Of a stretch of DNA of 23,140 bases, positions 14,037 to 21,137 are shown piece by piece. The first letter of the stretch is position 1. Every line of letters starts with the position of its first letter. The translations under genes and the position numbers were made by a program. The notes beneath the pieces are model-generated. The model made no database searches. It was not told where the DNA came from and saw only the letters and a list, made by a program, of their open reading frames with translations. Source of the stretch: CAZIHO01 sp964538875 (GTDB lineage: Bacteria; Pseudomonadota; Gammaproteobacteria; Chromatiales; Chromatiaceae); the NCBI GenBank assembly GCA_964538875.1, contig CAZIHO010000050.1, positions 1-23,140 on the forward strand, in the 5' to 3' direction.

Positions 14037-14507
14037 TTGCTGGTGGAACTGGTCATGGGGCAACAAACGGATCGCAGAGGGCTAACCAAGAAAATCATCC
14101 GCAACCTATTGTCGGAACGGCAAGACATGCTGGTGGCCTTCTGTCGCTTGGCGGGGCTGGAGCCATACGCGGGACATCAACCCCTAAAGAAGGAACTGGA
14201 GGATTTTTGCCAATTGTTGATGGACTATACGGCGTTGGGTCATTTTGAACTGTACGCCCGGATCATCGACGGTCAGGAGCGGCGCTCGGACGTGCTTGGC
14301 ACGGCGGAAAACATTATCAGCGCCTTGGAAGCGGTGACGGCCGAAACCGTCGCGTTCAACGACAAGTATGACGGCACCACCCGTGTCCTGGATCTGTCCG
14401 AACTATCCCAGGATCTGTCAGCGCTAGGCGAGCACCTGGCCCGCCGGTTGGAACTGGAAGACCGTTTGCTGCAGGCCTTTGTTTCCTCGCCTCCCAGAAC
14501 GAATTGA
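14037..14507 (+). CDS. rsd: Rsd/AlgQ family anti-sigma70 regulator
   Basis: A 156-residue helical protein of the Rsd/AlgQ family, which binds the main sigma factor RpoD and shifts RNA polymerase toward alternative sigma factors. The family blocks ERQDMLVAFCRLAGLEP and ELEDFCQLLMDYTALGHFELY are clear and sit where E. coli Rsd and Pseudomonas AlgQ have them. The C-terminal LSALGEHLARRLELEDRLL helix also fits. The start is uncertain. TTG at 14037 gives the best length match to the family N-terminus (MLVEL) but has only a TAGGGG directly abutting it. ATG at 14055 has GGTGGA 7 bases upstream and gives 150 residues. It has its own leader and appears unlinked to neighbours. Confidence 0.85.
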   Translation: MLVELVMGQQTDRRGLTKKIIRNLLSERQDMLVAFCRLAGLEPYAGHQPLKKELEDFCQLLMDYTALGHFELYARIIDGQERRSDVLGTAENIISALEAVTAETVAFNDKYDGTTRVLDLSELSQDLSALGEHLARRLELEDRLLQAFVSSPPRTN

Positions 14508-14598
14508 TGGGTTACCGGGCCGGATGGCTTGGCTCTATTATCCTACTAAGGCATTTAATGAGACTTGTTGGCAGGATTCCGGCCAGCGGCAGGGGGCA

Positions 14599-14620
14599 CG
14601 GAAATTTGCCGAATTTTCCG
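14599..14620 (+). terminator. Hairpin downstream of rsd
   Basis: CGGAAATT, loop TGCCG and AATTTTCCG form an 8-bp stem with one bulged T, about 90 bases after the rsd stop. A 10-bp palindrome (CAACTAGTTG, 14623-14632) follows directly. It could mark the rsd transcript end or an operator ahead of the next gene. Confidence 0.3.
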
Positions 14621-14796
14621 GTCAACTAGTTGATGACTAGATATTAGAATAATCTGTTCGACGTTAAGGGATGTGCCGCCCCATTTGCCAACGCGAGCAT
14701 GGCCACTGATATCTGGGGTAGGTTTTTGAATAGTTTGGTGGCCGGGTTGGACTCATAGCCGCGCCCCAAGATCTGCCCCCTGCTGCGGCTTTGGTA

Positions 14797-17220
14797 ATGA
14801 TAAGAACCCGATTTACTGGTTGGCTCGCCTGGCAACCCCAGCCGGCGGAACTCTTAGCGCGGATGCGGCCGATCAAACCCTGGCCCCTGCACCTGGAGCG
14901 CTTCTCCAAGGGTATCGACAACACCAATATTGATGTCTGGCTCAGTGCCAGGTTTCGAACTCTGGCCCGGGACCTAGTCCAGGTCCTGGTCAACCAAGAC
15001 GTGGCGACCCGCTATTGGGGCAGTACTCCCCACGGTCACGGCCCCCAGGACTGGGACGAGTTCCGCTCCTCCTACCTGGAACTGATGGGAAGTACCATCG
15101 GACCGAACCCGTCCCTCGTCCCGGACGATGCCGTGCGCCTCGCCCAACTGGCGGTATTCAAATTATTTCTCCTGCTGGTTCCCGAGGAAATTCAGGGCCT
15201 CAAACAGAGCCTGGAGTCGCGGCGGGACGAACAAAGCGCCACCACCAACGGTAGCCGCTTGGAATATCACGAACGCCTGGTGATCCTAAGCAGGGAAGAA
15301 CGCCAGGTGGCTTACCGGGTGCATCGACGTCTGTTCGGCGTCGTCGAGCGGCTGGAAACTGCCCAACTGGCCAAATTGCGCCAGGCGCGCTTAGGCGTTG
15401 CCTGGCCATTGCCCCAGAACGCCCTGTTCAACAGCCTGGTGATTCTGCCGGGGCTGGTCGCCGACGAAGTGGTGATGACCCATTACCCCGCCCTCTGGTT
15501 CGCGGACGATGGACAAGGGGTTTTGGGCGGGCTCAATCGCTGTCTGACCGAAACCTTGCGGCCCTATCTGCCCTCCTGGGTGCAAGCCACCGAGGCCGCC
15601 GCCGGCGATGTCCGCGAGGCTCCAGCGCGGGGCACCTTGCGGGTCGGCCATCGGCTCGATCAGGGCATGTTGCCGGGCTTCCTGGCCACGGAAATGTTCC
15701 TCGGTCAACTCCTGGCCGAGCAGGAGTATCGCCAACCCCTTTATTCCTGGCTAGATGATCCGGGCAACCTGCGCTGGTTGCTGGGCATCAAGCAACCCGG
15801 CACTACCGCAGCGGACCGGGAGCGGGGCGACAATCCCCCGATGTCGAAACTTTGGCTAGAATTTAGCTCCCTAGTACGGCAGCGGTTGCACGAGCGGATG
15901 CGGGCCATGAGGATCAACGAGGGGATTTTCGCCGCCTACTGGACCCCCCGCATTGTTCGGGAATTGTCTGGGGCGGTCCCGGCGTCCCTGGTTTACCAGG
16001 TCATCAGCGGCCAACAGGACCGCCGTCGCCTGCTGCGGCGGCTCGGTTCCGAGAATCCGGGTCTGGACGCCAATTTGGTCAATCGGATGTTGGACTCCAC
16101 CCTGGCCACCAGCAAGCAACTGAGTCCCGATGATTGGGGGCATTATTACGACCGTCTGCTGGTGGACTTTTTGACCCTGCGCCGGGATCTCAAACTGGCC
16201 TTCAAGCTATTCGAGGCCATGGATCAAATTCGGCTGCGCACGGATCCCAAGGAGGTGAACCTTTCCCGTACCAATGGCCTGCTGTACGAATTCGCCGGAA
16301 TTGATGAGCAAACCGTCGGCGCCCGGATGGGCGCCCATGTGATCCTAAAGGCGGACGTGCGCGGCTCTACCCGCATCACCAGCGAGTTGCGGGCCCGCAA
16401 ACTCAATCCCGCGACCCACTTCAGTGAGAATTTCTTCAATCCCATCAACGCGTTACTGCCGGATTTCGACGCCAGTAAGGTGTTCGTGGAAGGCGACGCG
16501 GTGATTTTATGCCTGGTGGACCAGCTGGTGGGCAGCCGGCGCGGTCTCGCCGTCGCCCAGGCGTGCAGCCTGGCCTTGCGTATCCTGGAAGTGGTTCAGA
16601 AGCAAAATATTCTTAATCGCCAACACCAGTTGCCGGTGCTGGAAATCGGCCTTGGCATCGCCTACTGCGCCCAGGAACCCACCTTTCTATATGACGAAGA
16701 CCGCAAGATCATGATCTCCCCGGCCATCAACCTGGCGGATCGGCTATCTTCCTGCTCCCAGACCCTGCGGCGGGCGCCCTTTGCCAAGGCCCAGCGTCCG
16801 TTCCGGGTCGAGGTGGTCAAGCCGGACCCGGATGGGGACTCCAGCCGTGACGAGCCCCGGGATCCGCGCCGGTTCAACCTGAATGGCGTCGCCCTGCACG
16901 AAGGCGCCTTCAACAAGCTCCAGCACGAACTGATCCTCCGCCGCCTGGAGCTGGAAGTATCTGGAAATCTGGAACTTTTTCATGTAGGAAGCTTCCCGAA
17001 CCGCGCCAACCAAACCCAGTGGATGGTGATCCGGGACGCGCCGGTGCGGGCTTGGCGTAACCAGGACGTTATCCGGGATTCTGATCAGGAGGATCGCTTC
17101 TACGAGTTGGTGGTGGACCCGGCGCTGATTACCCTGATTCGCTCCAAGTTGCGCACCGCCTTGGGCACTCCGGCTAGCACCCCCCAGGCCAAGCCCGATT
17201 CCCACCACCGGTTTGGTTGA
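14797..17220 (+). CDS. Large soluble protein with class III nucleotidyl cyclase-like domain
   Basis: An 807-residue protein without signal peptide or membrane helix. Residues 1 to about 500 match nothing I know; they are helical and charged, with Trp-rich stretches. From about 512 a cyclase homology domain can be read. Asp520 in ADVRGST and Asp567 in VEGDAVIL occupy the two metal-binding positions, 47 residues apart. Asn645 and Arg649 in INLADR match the transition-state pair with the canonical four-residue step. The purine-selecting lysine (four residues before the second Asp) is Phe563 here, and the partner position is also atypical, so the substrate is uncertain. Residues about 660-807 hold a further unknown region. 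An adjacent TTG at 14791 is an alternative start; no strong ribosome site is seen. It could be an active cyclase of odd specificity or a regulatory relic. Confidence 0.75.
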   Translation: MIRTRFTGWLAWQPQPAELLARMRPIKPWPLHLERFSKGIDNTNIDVWLSARFRTLARDLVQVLVNQDVATRYWGSTPHGHGPQDWDEFRSSYLELMGSTIGPNPSLVPDDAVRLAQLAVFKLFLLLVPEEIQGLKQSLESRRDEQSATTNGSRLEYHERLVILSREERQVAYRVHRRLFGVVERLETAQLAKLRQARLGVAWPLPQNALFNSLVILPGLVADEVVMTHYPALWFADDGQGVLGGLNRCLTETLRPYLPSWVQATEAAAGDVREAPARGTLRVGHRLDQGMLPGFLATEMFLGQLLAEQEYRQPLYSWLDDPGNLRWLLGIKQPGTTAADRERGDNPPMSKLWLEFSSLVRQRLHERMRAMRINEGIFAAYWTPRIVRELSGAVPASLVYQVISGQQDRRRLLRRLGSENPGLDANLVNRMLDSTLATSKQLSPDDWGHYYDRLLVDFLTLRRDLKLAFKLFEAMDQIRLRTDPKEVNLSRTNGLLYEFAGIDEQTVGARMGAHVILKADVRGSTRITSELRARKLNPATHFSENFFNPINALLPDFDASKVFVEGDAVILCLVDQLVGSRRGLAVAQACSLALRILEVVQKQNILNRQHQLPVLEIGLGIAYCAQEPTFLYDEDRKIMISPAINLADRLSSCSQTLRRAPFAKAQRPFRVEVVKPDPDGDSSRDEPRDPRRFNLNGVALHEGAFNKLQHELILRRLELEVSGNLELFHVGSFPNRANQTQWMVIRDAPVRAWRNQDVIRDSDQEDRFYELVVDPALITLIRSKLRTALGTPASTPQAKPDSHHRFG

Positions 17221-17260
17221 GGGCGGGTGCGCGAGTCAGGTTAAGCCACGTCCCTTTCGA

Positions 17261-17281
17261 GCCGGTCTCGCGACAACCGGC
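17261..17281. terminator. Hairpin between the cyclase-like gene and slt
   Basis: GCCGGT (17261-17266) pairs with ACCGGC (17276-17281) across a 9-base loop, in the 103-base gap between converging genes. It is a plausible shared terminator without a T-run. Confidence 0.35.
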
Positions 17282-17323
17282 CGGGCTGCTCCGGCGCCAA
17301 GTGGACATCGCCGGGCCAGCGCA

Positions 17324-19336
17324 CTAATCCTCCTTGGCCGGTTCCAGCGTCTCGCCGGACCCAGACCCGCCGCCAACTGCGTCAATGGGGCGCATACGTC
17401 CGGACAAAGGCCCAGGCTTGCCGCCGAGCCGCTGGTCATAGATCAGCCCATAGGCCAGCACCCGCCGCACATAGTCCTGGGTCTCCGCGAACGGAATGGT
17501 CTCCACCCAGATATCCGCATCCAGGGTGCGGGCTGGTAACCAGCGCTGTACCCGGCCTGGACCCGCGTTGTAGGCGGCGGTGACCAATACCGGGTTGGAG
17601 TTGAATTTACGCCGCAATTGATCCAGATAGCTGGCGCCCAGGCTGATGTTTCGAGCCGGACTCAACAGGGCGTCCGGGTTGAACTTGGCTTTTTTATTGG
17701 TTTGGCGCGCCAATTCGGCGGCGGTAGCCGGCATGAGTTGCATCAGCCCCAGTGCCCCCGAACTGGACCGGGCATCTTCCGCAAAGGCACTTTCCTGGCG
17801 CACGATGGCGAACAGCCAGGACAGCTCCAATCCAGTCCGGTCCGCCTGCTCGGTCAATTCAGCGCGGAATAGCAGCGGGAAGCGGAGGTCCAGGTCATCC
17901 CAGGACTCCGCCTTGCCCAGGCTTTGAATGGCCTGATCCGGCCAGCCCCAGCGTTGCGCCAGCTTGGCCGCAGCCTCCAGGTCGGCCCGCTCCAGACTGG
18001 CGGTCAGCCAGCGCCACTCCCGCCGTGCCTCGCTCTTGCGATTGAGGGCTAACCATTCCGCCACTGCCTGGGTGCTGGGCAGGGCTTCCAGCCGATCCAT
18101 GCGGGCCTGCTCCACCGCCAGGGGCCGGTTTTCCAGGTAGTAGTCGAGTCCGGCCCGTTCCGCCGCCAGGAAGGCATAATAGGTGCGGTCCTTGGCCATT
18201 TCCTGAAATACCTTGCGGGCTTCGTCAACCCGGCCGAGGCGCTCCAACGCCCGTCCGCGCCAGTATCGCCAGCGCTCACCATTGCCATCCGCCGGCGCCA
18301 TGGCTTGAATGAAGCTCAGCACCCGGCTCCAATCCTGGTGGGCAACCGCCAATAGGGTGCGCTTCTGGTGCAGGAGTTGATCCGCCGCATCCGGCTCCAT
18401 GGCGGCCACCCGTTCCAAAATGCCGGGTCGATCTTCCTTGATTTGGGCCAGGGCCAAGGTCCGCTCGCCGCGCCGGGCACCGCTGGTGCTGAAGGAATAG
18501 ACCTGCTTTAGATTCGCCCAGGCCGCTTCCGCAGCAGTCAGATTGCGCCGCGCCAAACGTTCCAAGCCATGCAACAAAATTTCTTCCCGTTGCCCATGCT
18601 CACCCGCAAAGGCTTGCACGTCCAATAGGGTTTCCGGGCTGTCATGGACACCAATCCATTTGAGCGCCCAGGCTTGCCCAACCGGGTCCAAGTAACCTGC
18701 CAGCTTACGGGCTAGGGTCGGTTTGTCCTTGGTCAACGCCCAACCGAGCCGCTTCCAGAGTAAATCGTCGGTCAACAAGCCAGAGCGGCGCCAGGCGTCA
18801 GTCGGTTCGTCACAAGCCCCATGCAAGGGGTCCCCCGCGCCCCAAAGGGAGCCCAATTCGGCGTAGGCCTCTTGACCATGCCCGGTCAATACCAGGGCGT
18901 TCAAACGTTGACAACGACGTTCCGCCGACTTGACCGGCCGATAAAAGACTAAAAATTCTTCCCAACGCCCCTGCTTGGCCAATTGGTCCAGCCAGGCATC
19001 CCGCAACAGGTCACCGGCCAATTGGTCCCCGTATAGCCCGAGAAAACCCTCAATCTCGCTGGCCGAGGCACTCGGCAGACCCAGTTTTAGCGCCTGGTAT
19101 TCGAGCATCGGCAACAGGGGATAGCTGGCCAGCCTTTCCCGGGCCTGCTCCAGTGGGCGCCGGTCTCCCTTCAGCAACGCCTTTTCGGCGCTCTGAAATA
19201 GCTGCCTTTGTTGTTCTGTACCCGCCTCGGCGTCACCGCAACCGGGTCCCACCAGCAGTGCCCCCAGAAGCGCTGCCATCATGAACGGCCATCCAGGGGC
19301 CGCCGTGCGGGCGGACAGGCGGCAGAGGCCTAACAT
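17324..19336 (-). CDS. slt: Soluble lytic murein transglycosylase (Slt70-type)
   Basis: A 670-residue exported enzyme that cleaves the MurNAc-GlcNAc bond of peptidoglycan, forming 1,6-anhydro ends. A signal region lies at about 16-39. Residues about 45-480 form the long alpha-helical superhelix of Slt70-type enzymes. The C-terminal lysozyme-like domain (about 495-640) has the catalytic Glu515 in AIVRQESAF, then GALGLMQLMPATA (527-539) and AAYNAGPGRV (587-596). The length is close to E. coli Slt (645). A Cys at residue 33 lacks a proper lipobox, so a lipoprotein is unlikely. The ATG overlaps the end of cysC by 7 bases (ATGTTAG), which suggests coupled translation of an otherwise unrelated pair. 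Confidence 0.93.
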   Translation of the reverse strand: MLGLCRLSARTAAPGWPFMMAALLGALLVGPGCGDAEAGTEQQRQLFQSAEKALLKGDRRPLEQARERLASYPLLPMLEYQALKLGLPSASASEIEGFLGLYGDQLAGDLLRDAWLDQLAKQGRWEEFLVFYRPVKSAERRCQRLNALVLTGHGQEAYAELGSLWGAGDPLHGACDEPTDAWRRSGLLTDDLLWKRLGWALTKDKPTLARKLAGYLDPVGQAWALKWIGVHDSPETLLDVQAFAGEHGQREEILLHGLERLARRNLTAAEAAWANLKQVYSFSTSGARRGERTLALAQIKEDRPGILERVAAMEPDAADQLLHQKRTLLAVAHQDWSRVLSFIQAMAPADGNGERWRYWRGRALERLGRVDEARKVFQEMAKDRTYYAFLAAERAGLDYYLENRPLAVEQARMDRLEALPSTQAVAEWLALNRKSEARREWRWLTASLERADLEAAAKLAQRWGWPDQAIQSLGKAESWDDLDLRFPLLFRAELTEQADRTGLELSWLFAIVRQESAFAEDARSSSGALGLMQLMPATAAELARQTNKKAKFNPDALLSPARNISLGASYLDQLRRKFNSNPVLVTAAYNAGPGRVQRWLPARTLDADIWVETIPFAETQDYVRRVLAYGLIYDQRLGGKPGPLSGRMRPIDAVGGGSGSGETLEPAKED

Positions 19337-19989
19337 GGGGGCAGGATGCCCTTACGGCGCAGAAACGCCAGTAGGTCACCGGCCAAATCCTCCGGGGAAT
19401 GGTCCACCGCCACTAGGCGCAGTTCCGGTGCCAGCGGCGCCTCGTAGGGGTCGTCAATGCCGGTGAAACCCTTTAGCTCGCCGGCGCGGGCCTTTTTATA
19501 TAGCCCTTTGGGGTCCCGTTGCTCGCAAACCTCAATAGGCGTATCCACGAACACCTCGATGAATTGGCCTGGACCCAAAGTATCCCGCACCCGGTCCCGA
19601 TCCCGCCGATAGGGGCTGATGAAGGCAGTCACGGCGATGATGCCCGAGGCGGCGAACAGGGCGGCCACGGCACCGATCCGGCGGATGTTTTCCTCCCGGT
19701 CGATGGCCGAAAACCCTAGGCCGAAGCGCCGGGCGAATTCCACCCCATGGGCTTGTTCCAGCATGGCGGGTCCGGCATTGAGGCCGTGGCGAACATTGTC
19801 GCCGTCCAACACCATGCTTCTCATACCTTTTTGGTATAATAAATAATCCAACGCATTAGCGAGGGTGCTCTTACCTGATCCGCTGAGCCCGGTCAACCAG
19901 ATGACGCAGCCCCGGTGACCGTTGAGGGCTTCGCGCTGTTCCCGTGAAACCTGATGCGCATGCCATCGAACATTATTTTCTTCTGCCAT
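19330..19989 (-). CDS. cysC: Adenylylsulfate kinase (APS kinase)
   Basis: A 219-residue P-loop kinase that phosphorylates adenosine 5'-phosphosulfate to PAPS with ATP. The Walker A motif is Gly34-LSGSGK-Ser41. LDGDNVRHGLN (61-71) binds APS. ENIRRIGAVAALFAASG, AFISPYRRDRD and GIDDPYEAP are all family blocks. It is a stand-alone kinase, since no CysN/CysD or ATP sulfurylase lies in the window. PAPS may serve assimilation or sulfotransferases. The ATG at 19989 has only a weak GGGTG upstream. Its stop lies within the start of slt. It is divergent from the RRM-like gene across an AT-rich leader, where TATACT on the minus strand (near 20025-20030) may be its -10 box. Confidence 0.96.
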   Translation of the reverse strand: MAEENNVRWHAHQVSREQREALNGHRGCVIWLTGLSGSGKSTLANALDYLLYQKGMRSMVLDGDNVRHGLNAGPAMLEQAHGVEFARRFGLGFSAIDREENIRRIGAVAALFAASGIIAVTAFISPYRRDRDRVRDTLGPGQFIEVFVDTPIEVCEQRDPKGLYKKARAGELKGFTGIDDPYEAPLAPELRLVAVDHSPEDLAGDLLAFLRRKGILPPC

Positions 19990-20112
19990 GGACTACACCC
20001 GAACCAATATGAATTAATTTAATAGTATACTCGCTGCCGGGCGCCCCTCGATAAACCGGACGCTATAACTCCTCGCCCGCCGGTCGCGAATATTTCTTTA
20101 AAAATCCCCGCC

Positions 20113-20146
20113 TAGCCAAATAGGTTGTTTTTTCTTTATTTGGCTA
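20113..20146. repeat. Perfect 10-bp inverted repeat
   Basis: TAGCCAAATA (20113-20122) and TATTTGGCTA (20137-20146) face each other across 14 T-rich bases. The repeat overlaps the candidate -35 box of the plus-strand promoter, which suits an operator. It could also form a hairpin in RNA. Confidence 0.8.
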
Positions 20147-20154
20147 TTTATATA
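20125..20154 (+). promoter_or_regulatory. Candidate promoter of the RRM-like gene
   Basis: TTGTTT (20125-20130) and TATATA (20149-20154) lie 18 bases apart in an AT-rich stretch. The start of transcription would then fall near 20161, giving a leader of about 150 bases that opens with the 20159-20174 hairpin. Confidence 0.35.
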
Positions 20155-20158
20155 TTAT

Positions 20159-20174
20159 CCAGAAGGTTTTCTGG
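20159..20174 (+). promoter_or_regulatory. Perfect 6-bp hairpin with GGTT loop
   Basis: CCAGAA and TTCTGG enclose GGTT. Its position fits the very 5' end of the predicted transcript, where a stem can protect messenger from decay. No T-run follows, so it is not a terminator. Confidence 0.45.
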
Positions 20175-20312
20175 ACTCCGCCAAGCCTATCAAACCAGGT
20201 ATTTCCTACAGACGGACGCTAAGCTATTTCGTACAATGCGCGCCCTAAGACCTGGCCTCGTCGTAAACCTGCCGAACTCACTGCTATTCGCTCGTTAAAA
20301 GGATATTAAAGC

Positions 20313-20873
20313 ATGGCTGCCAACACCAATGATATTTGGGTATTTATCGGTTATTTCAGCTCTAATAACTCCAAACGGTCCATCGCCCGTTACGTTTTGG
20401 ACCTCTGCCCGCGCGCCGGGAAGATCTCGGTTCACTCCCGCGCAGTAGGCACCACCGGCAAGGTATTGCGGGTGTCACTCGCCTTCCGGCGCATCTCTGA
20501 CGCATTATCCGCAGTCAAGACCATGAATGAAAAGGGCTTCCATGGGGCGCCGCTGGCCGCCCGGCTGTGGGTCGAACGGGACGGCTTCAACGACCGCCGC
20601 ACTCCGGGCTGGCGAGACCGGCCATGGGGCGGAGGCGAGCAACGTAAGTCTGAACGGCGTGTCTATAAAGCCCCCACAGAATTCCCTGATAGTCTCGGCG
20701 TGGCGGGCCGGCTGTTCATGATGACGGAACCCGTGCGCCCCCAGCCCCCGTCTCCAACCCAGGCTCAATCGGAGTTCCGCAGCGACAATGAATCCCTTCT
20801 GCCTACTGGTAGGCACTCGTCCTCGGCGTTGAATTCCCAACTGGAGGAATTCGGGATTTTTAGGCGCGCATAG
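20313..20873 (+). CDS. Small basic protein with diverged RRM-like fold pattern
   Basis: A 186-residue protein I cannot assign to a named family. Residues about 7-90 follow the order of an RNA recognition motif: strand IWVFIGYF (8-15, RNP2-like), helix 19-33, strand ISVHSR, strand GKVLRVSLAF (49-58, RNP1-like), helix 61-74 ending in MNEKGFHG, and strand ARLWVERD. The aromatic residues that usually stack on RNA in RNP1 are missing, so this is inference from pattern. Residues about 94-118 are rich in Arg and Gly. The remainder to 186 is polar, Pro/Ser-rich and probably disordered. AAAAGGA gives a good ribosome site. It could be an RNA-binding regulator, and its long AT-rich leader would suit post-transcriptional or cold control. 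Confidence 0.65.
   Translation: MAANTNDIWVFIGYFSSNNSKRSIARYVLDLCPRAGKISVHSRAVGTTGKVLRVSLAFRRISDALSAVKTMNEKGFHGAPLAARLWVERDGFNDRRTPGWRDRPWGGGEQRKSERRVYKAPTEFPDSLGVAGRLFMMTEPVRPQPPSPTQAQSEFRSDNESLLPTGRHSSSALNSQLEEFGIFRRA
20831..20860 (+). terminator. Terminator-like hairpin inside the 3' end of the RRM-like gene
   Basis: GAATTCC (20831-20837) and GGAATTC (20846-20852) form a perfect 7-bp stem, and GGGATTTTT follows up to 20860. It lies just before the stop at 20871. It might terminate or stabilise the transcript. A second small stem, GGGGC-N4-GCCCC, is at 20894-20907. Confidence 0.3.
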
Positions 20874-21137
20874 GAATTATTTATTGGCGTTGCGGGGCAC
20901 CTGCCCCACGGAAGGGCTTGTTCGACCCCGCCGTTATGCTCCGCTCTCGCCGACCGGGCAACCAGCCTGTATAGTCAGCCGGCACGCTAGGCCAACCCCC
21001 GCAGGGAGGCCATGACCAAAGAGCCTCTAGGACCCTGATCCGGGGGCCCGTGGATCGGCCTCGCGGCCGCGCGGGAGGCCAGTTGTCATTCCACCCCAAC
21101 CCGCGCTAGCTGGAAATGGCGGGCTCGCGAGGCACCC

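Larger units (their letters stand above)
19990..20312. other. AT-rich divergent intergenic region with two hairpins
   Basis: This 323-base gap lies between cysC (minus) and the RRM-like gene (plus). The part from about 20090 to 20175 is much richer in A and T than the flanking genes. It holds a perfect 10-bp inverted repeat, a perfect 6-bp hairpin and a promoter-like pair, listed separately. The last 135 bases form an apparent untranslated leader of ordinary composition, ending in AAAAGGA 9 bases before the ATG at 20313. No gene is seen inside. Confidence 0.55.
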
